Assembly: GCA_905212085.1 (NCBI GenBank) | Contig: CAJMDF010000036.1 | Coordinates: forward strand, 1 to 20,282 | Reading direction: 5' to 3' | DNA from: an uncultured Clostridium sp. | GTDB taxonomy: Bacteria; Cyanobacteriota; Vampirovibrionia; Gastranaerophilales; Gastranaerophilaceae | Length of the DNA stretch: 20,282 nucleotides | Shown: piece by piece, positions 14,668 through 20,282 of the stretch | Layout: the number at the start of each line of letters is the position of its first letter | Numbering within the stretch: the stretch's first letter is position 1 | The notes under the pieces: generated by a model | Databases searched by the model: none | What the model was told of the DNA's origin: nothing | Seen by the model: only the letters and a program-made list of their open reading frames with translations | Program-made: the position numbers and the translations under genes

Positions 14668-15426
14668 GTGACTGAAAAAGATTTAAAAAATTCTGCGGGA
14701 ATTGATCCAAAGGGCAAAAAAAAAGTATTGGTAACAGGTTCAAGCAGAGGTATAGGAAAAGAAATAGCACTATATCTGGCTAAAAACGGTTATGATATCG
14801 ATGTTCATTACGCTCACAACAAAGAAAAAGCACAAGAAACAGCTGACGAAATCAAAGCTCTTGGACATGAAGCACAAATTTTAAAATTTGATATTAAAAA
14901 CAGGGAAGAATGTGCATCCGTTTTAGCTGACAAACTTTATTACGGCATCGTATTAAATGCAGGTATTGCAAAAGATAACGTTTTTCCAACTCTTGAAGGT
15001 GATGAATGGGACGATGTAATTAACACAAATCTTACTGGATTTTACAATGTCTTAAAACCTCTTGTAATGCCTATGATTTCAAACCGAATTAAAGGAAGAA
15101 TTATTACATTATCATCAATTTCAGGACTTTGCGGAAACCGCGGTCAGGTAAATTATTCCGCATCAAAAGCAGGCATAATCGGAGCGACAAAAGCACTTTC
15201 TCTTGAACTTGCAAAACGTGGAATTACAGTGAATTGTATAGCCCCTGGGGTTATAGAAACCGATATGATAAAAGATGTTCCAGTAGACGAAATCAAAAAA
15301 TTAATCCCGATGAAAAGACTCGGCCAAGCACGTGAAGTTGCAAGCCTTGCAAATTATTTGATGAGCGAAGATGCTTCATACATAACCGGTCAAGTAATTT
15401 CTGTCAACGGAGGTATGTATTTATGA
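14668..15426 (+). CDS. apeQ: 3-oxoacyl-ACP reductase, SDR family (ApeQ/FabG-like)
   Basis: NADPH-dependent ketoreductase of 252 residues that reduces 3-ketoacyl-ACP during polyene elongation. SDR signatures: VTGSSRGIGKE (T23-GxxxGxG), NAGI, and the catalytic S150, Y163 and K167 in LSSISG...NYSASK. The C-terminal GQVISVNGGMYL is typical of FabG. The start is GTG at 14668 with AAGGATAGG 8 bp upstream; about 16 residues precede the Rossmann core, a little longer than usual FabG. The stop overlaps the next ketosynthase start by 4 bp (ATGA). A housekeeping fatty-acid role is less likely because it is embedded between two cluster ketosynthases. Confidence 0.94.
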   Translation: MTEKDLKNSAGIDPKGKKKVLVTGSSRGIGKEIALYLAKNGYDIDVHYAHNKEKAQETADEIKALGHEAQILKFDIKNREECASVLADKLYYGIVLNAGIAKDNVFPTLEGDEWDDVINTNLTGFYNVLKPLVMPMISNRIKGRIITLSSISGLCGNRGQVNYSASKAGIIGATKALSLELAKRGITVNCIAPGVIETDMIKDVPVDEIKKLIPMKRLGQAREVASLANYLMSEDASYITGQVISVNGGMYL

Positions 15427-16646
15427 AAAGAGTTGTAGTTACAGGAATGTCTTTGACAAGCCCTTTAGGAAGCGATATTAATACCGCATTTGAAAGCTTG
15501 CAAAAATTGGAAAACTGCGTTGAATACAACAAAGATTTAGACCAATACCAAAGATTAAATACAAGACTTTCAGCAAGAACAAAAGGCTTTGAAATTCCTC
15601 CAAATTACAACAGAAAAGTCCTCCGCACAATGGGCCCGCTTTCAGTTATGGCAGTAAGAACAGCTGAATTAGCTCTTGAAGATGCTGGACTTTTAGGAAA
15701 TGAAATCATAACAAACGGCCAGACAGGTGTCAGCTACGGTTCATCTTCAGGCTCGTTAGACGCAATTATTGATTTTTACGGAATGCAGGTGGACAAAATC
15801 GTAAGAGGTCTAAATTCAGGCTCTTATGTAAAAATGATGCCTCAGACAACAGCTGTTAATATTTCATTGTATTTTAAAACCATAGGACGTCTTGTCCCCT
15901 GCTCAACTGCCTGCACTTCAGGTTCTATGGGAATAGGATATGCTTATGAAACAATTAAAAACGGATATGAAACAGTTATGATTGCAGGGGGAGGAGAAGA
16001 ACTCCATGCAACTGAAATTGCGATTTTTGATACTCTCTACGCAACAAGTCAAAAAAATGATACCCCAAAACTAACTCCATCACCTTTTGACAAAAACAGA
16101 GATGGGCTAGTCATAGGTGAAGGCGCAGGAACTCTTATTTTAGAAGAATATGAACACGCAAAAAAACGCGGAGCAAAAATCTATGCAGAAATTATAGGCT
16201 TCGGCACAAACACAGATGGTACTCATATTACAAATCCAAACAGAAAAACAATGGGTATAGCACTTGAACTTGCACTAAAAGATGCAAACCTCTCACCTGA
16301 TAAAATCGGCTACGTCAATGCCCATGGAACAGCAACTCTGCAAGGTGACATCGCTGAAACTTATGCAACTGAACAAGTTTTCAAAAGACAAGTTCCGATA
16401 AGCTCAACCAAAAGCTACACAGGTCACACTCTAGGTGCTTGCGGAGCCATCGAAGCAATTTTAAGTATCGAAATGATGAATAGAAGCTGGTTCCACCCGA
16501 CATTAAACCTTAATGAAATCGACCCTGAATGTGGGGATTTGGACTACATCAAAGGGCAGGGCAGAGAAATTTCAACAGATTATGTAATGTCAAATAATTT
16601 TGCCTTTGGCGGAATTAACACATCATTGATATTCAAAAAAATCTGA
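15423..16646 (+). CDS. apeR: Beta-ketoacyl-ACP synthase (ApeR/FabF-like)
   Basis: 407-residue ketosynthase with intact C164 (STACTSGSMG), H301 (NAHGTAT) and H335 (TGHTLG) triad and the usual GGINTS C-terminal segment. By analogy with studied APE systems, this second KS forms a homodimer and is thought to take the first or an alternative condensation, while ApeO-ApeC does elongation. It is translationally coupled to the reductase through an ATGA overlap. The last 24 bp overlap the end of a convergent small gene, and no terminator hairpin is seen, so transcription may run into that gene. Confidence 0.93.
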   Translation: MKRVVVTGMSLTSPLGSDINTAFESLQKLENCVEYNKDLDQYQRLNTRLSARTKGFEIPPNYNRKVLRTMGPLSVMAVRTAELALEDAGLLGNEIITNGQTGVSYGSSSGSLDAIIDFYGMQVDKIVRGLNSGSYVKMMPQTTAVNISLYFKTIGRLVPCSTACTSGSMGIGYAYETIKNGYETVMIAGGGEELHATEIAIFDTLYATSQKNDTPKLTPSPFDKNRDGLVIGEGAGTLILEEYEHAKKRGAKIYAEIIGFGTNTDGTHITNPNRKTMGIALELALKDANLSPDKIGYVNAHGTATLQGDIAETYATEQVFKRQVPISSTKSYTGHTLGACGAIEAILSIEMMNRSWFHPTLNLNEIDPECGDLDYIKGQGREISTDYVMSNNFAFGGINTSLIFKKI

Positions 16647-16823
16647 TTCTTTTTCTTTATTCAATTTTTTTGCAACCAAACAAGCTGCCTCATAAAAAAC
16701 AATCGGCAAAGAACAATAACCCGATACGATTAATGCATCTTTTATCGGAGTTGATTTTTTCAAAGGCTTTATTTGCGATGCTTTTGGGGTAACATTATTA
16801 ATATTTACTGCCGGTACTTTCAT
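16623..16823 (-). CDS. Small putative membrane protein, unknown function
   Basis: 66 residues, not recognised. A polar, Pro/Lys-rich N-terminus (MKVPAVNINNVTPKAS) precedes one probable membrane segment, DALIVSGYCSLPIVFYEAACLVAKK (~28-52). A charged tail with KLNKEKESDFF follows. The layout recalls the 84-residue protein at 19365-19619, which suggests a style of short membrane proteins in this lineage, but no homology can be claimed. A weak AAGAGA site lies 9 bp upstream of the ATG. Its 3' end overlaps the ketosynthase gene by 24 bp in convergent orientation. It could be a spurious frame. Confidence 0.5.
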   Translation of the reverse strand: MKVPAVNINNVTPKASQIKPLKKSTPIKDALIVSGYCSLPIVFYEAACLVAKKLNKEKESDFFEYQ

Positions 16824-16866
16824 AAAAATATTCTCTTATTTTTTATGAATAAATACATTAGACACA

Positions 16867-16899
16867 AGGACAGAAATTTTGTTATTTTTATATTATAAT
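16867..16899 (+). promoter_or_regulatory. Possible promoter of the ABC-F gene
   Basis: AGGACA (16867-16872) and TATTAT (16891-16896) are spaced 18 bp; an overlapping TATAAT ends at 16899. The -35 match is weak. The start codon follows about 36 bp later. Confidence 0.4.
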
Positions 16900-16934
16900 G
16901 AAATTCAGCTGATTATATAAATAGGGAAACAAGT

Positions 16935-18551
16935 ATGATAACAACAGATAAATTGACCGTAAGATTCGGATCTCAAACATTATTCGAAAATGTAAGTATA
17001 AAATTTACCCCTGGTAACTGCTATGGCGTCATAGGTGCAAACGGTGCAGGAAAAAGTACGTTACTAAAAGTTATAGCAGGAGATATTGAACCAACATCAG
17101 GTGAAGTGCATATCACTAAAGGACAAAGAATTGCTGTTCTTCGTCAAGACCACTTCGCATTCGATGATTATAAAGTTATTGATACCGTAATTATGGGTCA
17201 TAAAAAGCTGTATGATATTATGCAGGAACGTGATGCTTTATATGCAAAACCTGATTTTAACGATGAAGACGGGATTAAAGTTGCACATTTGGAAGAACAA
17301 TTCGCGGAACTTGACGGCTGGCAGGCAGAAGCTATGGCTGCATCATTGTTATCAGATTTAGGAATTCCTGATGAATTACACTATGAGCAAATGTCTGAAC
17401 TCGCAGGAAGTGAAAAAGTTCGTGTATTGCTTGCTCAAGCACTATTTGGCAATCCTGATATTTTACTGCTTGACGAACCTACAAACCACTTGGATTTGAA
17501 TACAATAGCTTGGCTTGAAGAATTTTTAATCAATTTTCAAAACCTTGTAATCGTTGTATCACACGACAGAAAATTCTTGGATAATGTCTGCACACACATG
17601 GCAGATATTGATTACAAAAATATTCAGCTCTACACAGGTAACTACACATTCTGGTCACAAGCAAGCCAGTTGATTAAAAAACAAAAAGAAGAACAAAATA
17701 AGAAAACCGAAGAAAAAATGGAAGAATTAAAAGCCTTTATTGCCCGCTTCAGTGCTAATGCATCAAAGGCAAAACAGGCTACATCAAGAAAAAATATGCT
17801 TGATAAATTGTCTTTAGAAGAAATTAAACCATCATCAAGACAATATCCTAGAATTCGATTTACCTATAATAAAATCCCCGGTAAAGACGTTCTTCAAGTA
17901 AAAAATTTATACAAATCAGTTGATGGAGAATTGCTGATTAAAAATTTAAGTTTTGAAATTAATCAAGGTGAAAAAGTAGCATTTATTGCTCGCGATCCTT
18001 TTATTATTTCAAATCTTTTTGATATTTTGGAAGACCGCGTAAAACCTGATAGCGGAGAAGTTATATGGGGTGTTACCGCAACTCATTCATATTTCCCGAA
18101 AGATAACAATTTTTATTTTGAAAACAATCTTACAATTATGCAATGGCTCGCACAATATTCTCCGGATCAGCATGTAAACTTCTTACGCGGATATTTGGGA
18201 AGAATGCTATTTTCAGGCGATGATGCCGATAAAAAAGTAAACGTTTTATCAGGTGGGGAAAAGGTAAGATGTCTGTTTGCAAAAATGATGATAGCAGAAG
18301 CAAACGTAATGATTTTTGACGAACCTACAAACCACCTTGATTTGGAAGCTATTACAGCATTAAACAACGCAATGATTGATTTCCCTGGCACAATCTTATT
18401 CACATCTCAAGATTATCAATTAATCCAGACAGTTGCAGATAGAATAATCGAAATATCTCCAAAAGGTTACATCAATATGCGTAACAAATATGATGAATAC
18501 TTGAAAAATCCTGTAGTAATCAAAAAACGTCAAGAAATCTACGGAGCATAG
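16935..18551 (+). CDS. ybiT: ABC-F family ATPase, YbiT-like, with one degenerate ATP site
   Basis: 538-residue soluble twin-ATPase of the ribosome-associated ABC-F family; overall sequence follows E. coli YbiT closely. NBD1 has Walker A GANGAGKST (K40), signature LAGSEK (156-161), Walker B LLLDEPTNHLD (D180, E181) and switch H210. The charged linker (~240-320) holds SRFSANASK-type residues thought to contact ribosome-bound tRNA. NBD2 has signature LSGGEK (438-443) and Walker B FDEPTNHLD (D462, E463). Its Walker A is replaced by ARDPFIISN (352-360, no Gly-Lys), and the switch His is Gln (Q492). So the NBD1 Walker A/NBD2 signature site is canonical and the other is not. Expected role: translation factor. 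An AGGG site precedes the ATG. Confidence 0.94.
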   Translation: MITTDKLTVRFGSQTLFENVSIKFTPGNCYGVIGANGAGKSTLLKVIAGDIEPTSGEVHITKGQRIAVLRQDHFAFDDYKVIDTVIMGHKKLYDIMQERDALYAKPDFNDEDGIKVAHLEEQFAELDGWQAEAMAASLLSDLGIPDELHYEQMSELAGSEKVRVLLAQALFGNPDILLLDEPTNHLDLNTIAWLEEFLINFQNLVIVVSHDRKFLDNVCTHMADIDYKNIQLYTGNYTFWSQASQLIKKQKEEQNKKTEEKMEELKAFIARFSANASKAKQATSRKNMLDKLSLEEIKPSSRQYPRIRFTYNKIPGKDVLQVKNLYKSVDGELLIKNLSFEINQGEKVAFIARDPFIISNLFDILEDRVKPDSGEVIWGVTATHSYFPKDNNFYFENNLTIMQWLAQYSPDQHVNFLRGYLGRMLFSGDDADKKVNVLSGGEKVRCLFAKMMIAEANVMIFDEPTNHLDLEAITALNNAMIDFPGTILFTSQDYQLIQTVADRIIEISPKGYINMRNKYDEYLKNPVVIKKRQEIYGA

Positions 18552-18572
18552 AATTCTAGATTTTTAATAATA

Positions 18573-18601
18573 TTGACTTTTTTTGCTTATAAACTTATAA
18601 T
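18573..18601 (+). promoter_or_regulatory. Strong sigma-70 promoter for the small hydrophobic peptide
   Basis: TTGACT (18573-18578), 17 bp, TATAAT (18596-18601). The start point would be at about 18607-18608, so the transcript begins with GAAAGGG and has a leader of about 75 bases. Confidence 0.75.
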
Positions 18602-18606
18602 TTTTT

Positions 18607-18682
18607 GAAAGGGTAAGCCCTATTCTCCAACTTTCAAGGCACAAACTCAAAATTTGCTGAAACTTTGAAAGGAGGTGATAAA
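18607..18682 (+). promoter_or_regulatory. Structured mRNA leader that can hide the ribosome-binding site
   Basis: CTTTCAAGG (18631-18639) can pair with CTTTGAAAG (18663-18671), burying the AAAG and first G of the Shine-Dalgarno sequence. CC (18627-18628) can add two pairs with the GG at 18674-18675. CTTTC can instead pair with GAAAG at the 5' end (18607-18611), freeing the site. AGCCCTATT (18616-18624) can also pair with AATAGGGGCT (18744-18753) beyond the coding region. Competing folds of this kind are typical of toxin mRNAs of type I systems. Pairings were worked out by eye. Confidence 0.5.
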
Positions 18683-18748
18683 GTGGTTATAAATACAGAA
18701 GAACTAGCAATAATCCTGTTAATACTGCTAGTTCTAATAACCAAATAG
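18683..18748 (+). CDS. 21-residue hydrophobic peptide, candidate type I toxin
   Basis: GTG-started frame encoding MVINTEELAIILLILLVLITK: a short polar N-terminus, a 13-14 residue Leu/Ile-rich membrane segment, and a terminal Lys. The ribosome-binding site AAAGGAGGTGAT (18668-18679) is the full complement of a bacterial 16S 3' end, far stronger than most others in this window, with a 7-bp spacing. The coding sequence itself contains an inverted repeat, AGAACTAGCA / TGCTAGTTCT (18700-18709, 18726-18735), with outer GGTTAT/ATAACC. Size and composition recall known membrane-acting type I toxins such as Ibs. An opposing promoter lies just downstream. A leader peptide or small regulatory membrane protein is the alternative; function is inferred from layout only. 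Confidence 0.6.
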   Translation: MVINTEELAIILLILLVLITK

Positions 18749-18787
18749 GGGCTTTTAATGGGGCAAGCTGGAACTTGCTCCGCCCTT
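18690..18787 (-). ncRNA. Candidate antisense RNA to the small peptide gene
   Basis: Predicted from the - strand promoter at 18821-18794. The RNA would start near 18787, fold first into the GC-rich hairpin at 18781-18760, then cover the 3' untranslated part and most of the peptide coding region. It could end after the hairpin 18735-18700, which is followed on this strand by TCTGTATTTAT. The 3' end is a guess and transcription is not proven. Confidence 0.4.
18760..18787 (+). terminator. GC-rich hairpin, probable terminator of the peptide mRNA
   Basis: GGGGCAAG (18760-18767) pairs fully, with one G-U, to CTTGCTCC (18774-18781) around a 6-base loop, followed by GCCCTTTCT. GGGGC at 18748-18752 may close an outer stem with GCCC at 18782-18785, competing with the 5'-leader pairing. 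The U-tract is short, so termination may be partial. Confidence 0.5.
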
Positions 18788-18793
18788 TCTATC

Positions 18794-18821
18794 ATTATAA
18801 CATATTTTCAAATGATTTCAA
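18794..18821 (-). promoter_or_regulatory. Promoter reading against the small peptide gene
   Basis: On the - strand, TTGAAA (18821-18816), 16 bp, TATAAT (18799-18794), with TG one base before the -10 box (extended -10). It lies directly after the stop codon of the HTH gene and points into the peptide gene. Confidence 0.6.
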
Positions 18822-18829
18822 GTGTAGTT

Positions 18830-19042
18830 TTATTTGCTCTCAATTATTTCTATTTTATAACCTAGTATATTGAGCATCATTTCAGCTTCTTTAAAAGAAA
18901 TACCATCTCTGTTGAGTTTGGCACTCAAATTTTTGCCTGAATATTTATTAGTATGATTTTTCTCATTAAGTAAATTGGCAAATTCTTTTATTTGTATCTT
19001 TTCTAAAACTAAAATAGATTTTATCTTACTGCATATATCCAT
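18830..19042 (-). CDS. Small XRE-like helix-turn-helix protein
   Basis: 70 residues. The region KEFANLLNEKNHTNKYSGKNLSAKLNRDGISFKEAEMMLNILGYKIE reads as an XRE-type HTH: helix 2, a turn with an insertion, a recognition helix (GKNLSAKLNRD) and a dimer helix. It is likely a transcriptional regulator; small size suggests an autoregulating DNA-binding protein. The ATG at 19042 sits 6 bp after TATAAT (19054-19049 on this strand), leaving almost no leader, and an AAGGA touches the start codon. A perfect palindrome in the shared promoter region with the divergent gene at 19163 is a likely operator. The gene also lies directly before the opposing promoter of the candidate toxin locus. Confidence 0.75.
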   Translation of the reverse strand: MDICSKIKSILVLEKIQIKEFANLLNEKNHTNKYSGKNLSAKLNRDGISFKEAEMMLNILGYKIEIIESK

Positions 19043-19061
19043 TCCTTAATTATATAAAAAT

Positions 19062-19109
19062 TTGACAAATATTGAATACTTTTGTATAATAATCCATATA
19101 AATATGGAT
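19062..19109 (+). promoter_or_regulatory. Consensus promoter with palindromic operator
   Basis: TTGACA (19062-19067), 17 bp, TATAAT (19085-19090): a perfect sigma-70 consensus. ATCCATAT-AA-ATATGGAT (19092-19109) is a perfect 8-bp inverted repeat covering the expected start point near 19097. A related TATATCCAT occurs at the HTH start codon (19034-19042), so the HTH protein may bind both and control both divergent genes. Confidence 0.75.
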
Positions 19110-19162
19110 AAAAGAATGTAAAAAAGGAATTTGTCTTAATAAATTTTACATAAGGAGGAACT

Positions 19163-19363
19163 ATGAATTACCAAAAACTTTCTGATTTTGATAAATTGAG
19201 GATTGTTGAACGCAAAGTATATGATGCTTATTCGACAGTAAAAATTATTGCAGATGCTTTGCAATTCAGAACTGTTTATGACGACTATGACAATCATTCT
19301 GACTGCATTAAGTTTTTAAGAAAAGCTCAGAGCAATTTGCATCAGTTGAGGAATTTATTTTAA
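19163..19363 (+). CDS. Small helical protein of unknown function
   Basis: 66 residues, not recognised. No signal peptide or membrane segment; the composition is charged with predicted helices (YQKLSDFDKLRIVERKVYDAY, SDCIKFLRKAQSNLHQLRNLF) and one Cys. It has an excellent AAGGAGGA ribosome-binding site 5-6 bp before the ATG and a perfect consensus promoter upstream, so it is almost certainly expressed, probably under control of the divergent HTH protein. It ends 1 bp before the convergent membrane-protein gene, with no visible terminator between them. Confidence 0.75.
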   Translation: MNYQKLSDFDKLRIVERKVYDAYSTVKIIADALQFRTVYDDYDNHSDCIKFLRKAQSNLHQLRNLF

Positions 19364-19364
19364 A

Positions 19365-19619
19365 TTATTTATTTTTTTGGAATAATTTATCAAGACCTTT
19401 TGCAATTGCAAAATGCATAAGAGTTGCAATACCTGCAAAATATGCGCTGTATTTATGAACTTTCATTTTATATGGGAATTTAACACTTTTTAGCCCTGTT
19501 ACTCCACATACAGTACCAAATCCCATTGCTGCATAGCCTGTATTAGATACAAGTTTTTTATGTAATTTTCTTTTATTATTATTTTGGACTAAAGGTGTCG
19601 GAGAAATCGGTTCTATCAT
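19365..19619 (-). CDS. Small membrane protein of unknown function
   Basis: 84 residues, not recognised. A Pro-rich start (MIEPISPTPL) and a basic stretch (NKRKLHKKL) precede two probable membrane segments, GYAAMGFGTVCGVTGLKSV (~28-46) and YSAYFAGIATLMHFAIAKGL (~57-76), and a Lys-rich end. The ATG has a strong AAGGAGG site 5-6 bp upstream and overlaps the stop of the secreted-protein gene by 4 bp (ATGA), so both form one operon and may work together in the envelope. Confidence 0.75.
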   Translation of the reverse strand: MIEPISPTPLVQNNNKRKLHKKLVSNTGYAAMGFGTVCGVTGLKSVKFPYKMKVHKYSAYFAGIATLMHFAIAKGLDKLFQKNK

Positions 19620-20254
19620 TTGTCCTCCTTATTAAAATCATTTTTTACATAAATTGTATATTTGTCTTGACCAAAATGTGAAAATATTATTTTTCCGATT
19701 GATGAAGCTTTAAAAAGTCCGCCTACAGGAGAAAACTTTACACTTTGAGGATGGAAAGAATATTTATGGAAAAATGCATTTGTATCATTCAGCAGTAAAA
19801 AATCTTTCTTTTTCAAAAAATGTTTTTTGACAGTGAGTTTTTTATCCTGATTAAATTGAGAAATTTTAATTATTTCCGCATTCGGGAAAATCTCCTGAAT
19901 TTGCGCATCGGTCAATTGTTTTTCTTCAAAATTTTTGCCGTTATAAACTAATTCATAAATCTTTAATTCAGCGTTATGGCAAGTAATCAAACGTCCGTTG
20001 AATACAAATTCATAATCAGATCCAAGCATTGTAGGCTCGTTATTGTCAGAAAAAGAATATATCGAATAGTTGCCAGTTCCTGTTGAAGTTTTTTTAGATA
20101 TTGAAATATCGCCCTCATTAGATTTCCCAATCGAAAAAAGATTACTCTTTGGCGAATAGAAAAGTTTTGTATTATTTAATACAGGTTCCATATCCCCTGC
20201 AAATACAGGTGAGCAAATGGATAAGATAGCTAAAATAATTATAAAATTTTTCAT
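19616..20254 (-). CDS. Secreted protein of unknown function
   Basis: 212 residues. MKNFIIILAILSICSPVFA is a standard Sec signal peptide with cleavage after VFA; no lipobox Cys follows, so a periplasmic or exported soluble protein is expected. The mature part is rich in Asn, Lys, Ser and Phe with alternating hydrophobic residues (NLFSIGKSNEGDISISKK, GNYSIYSFSDNN, RLITCHNAELKIYELVYNGK), suggesting a beta-rich fold; no known domain was recognised. GAGGA lies about 5 bp before the ATG at 20254, and TATTAT near 20272-20277 may be its -10 box, close to the window end. It is coupled to the following small membrane protein by a 4-bp overlap. Confidence 0.82.
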   Translation of the reverse strand: MKNFIIILAILSICSPVFAGDMEPVLNNTKLFYSPKSNLFSIGKSNEGDISISKKTSTGTGNYSIYSFSDNNEPTMLGSDYEFVFNGRLITCHNAELKIYELVYNGKNFEEKQLTDAQIQEIFPNAEIIKISQFNQDKKLTVKKHFLKKKDFLLLNDTNAFFHKYSFHPQSVKFSPVGGLFKASSIGKIIFSHFGQDKYTIYVKNDFNKEDK

Positions 20255-20282
20255 AAAATCCTCTTTGTATTTTATAATATTA

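Noticed and set aside
18552..18829. tRNA or other structural RNA in the gap after the ABC-F gene
   Set aside because: The hairpins do not form a cloverleaf; a short frame with a perfect ribosome-binding site explains the region better.

Overview
The window is AT-rich and gene-dense. It comes from a diderm bacterium: it encodes a LolA-like periplasmic protein, an RND/MMPL exporter and an LpxL-type acyltransferase. The coding style, several short lineage-specific membrane proteins and abundant GTCAT...ATGAC palindromic repeats fit an uncultured gut lineage such as Gastranaerophilales (Melainabacteria). This taxonomic guess is inference and is not settled by any marker gene here.

Left edge (1-2887): a ferritin and a GNAT acetyltransferase are translationally coupled on the + strand. 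A 349-residue membrane protein of unknown function follows on the - strand. Its promoter carries a perfect 16-bp palindrome that looks like a DtxR-family operator. Two arrays of one composite palindromic repeat (about 180-bp period) flank this gene in the same orientation.

Centre (2888-16646): an aryl-polyene (APE) type II polyketide cluster. On the - strand, read from 13048 down to 2888, the order is ApeC-like ketosynthase homologue, PlsC-type acyltransferase (ApeD), two acyl carrier proteins (ApeE, ApeF), COG4648-type membrane protein (ApeG), acyl ligase fused to a hot-dog dehydratase (ApeH-ApeI), thioesterase (ApeK), LolA-like protein (ApeL), MMPL exporter (ApeM), O-methyltransferase-like protein, LpxL-like acyltransferase, HAD phosphatase and DtxR-type regulator. 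On the + strand, diverging from apeC across only 14 bp, are ketosynthase fused to dehydratase (ApeO-ApeP), ketoreductase (ApeQ) and ketosynthase (ApeR). By analogy with APE systems, the ligase loads an aryl starter onto an ACP. The ketosynthase, reductase and dehydratase build a conjugated polyene. The acyltransferases, LolA and MMPL then attach and export it to the outer membrane. The two dehydratase partners are each fused to a different enzyme. The ligase lacks most of its usual N-terminal region and carries a genome repeat inside its reading frame. No starter-forming lyase and no glycosyltransferase domain are visible.

Right edge (16647-20282): a small membrane protein, then a YbiT-like ABC-F ATPase with one degenerate ATP site. 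Next is a compact locus with the layout of a type I toxin-antitoxin system: a 21-residue hydrophobic peptide with a perfect Shine-Dalgarno sequence, a structured leader, and an opposing promoter. It is followed by an HTH regulator with a palindromic operator, a divergent small gene with a consensus promoter, and a two-gene operon encoding a small membrane protein and a secreted protein of unknown function.
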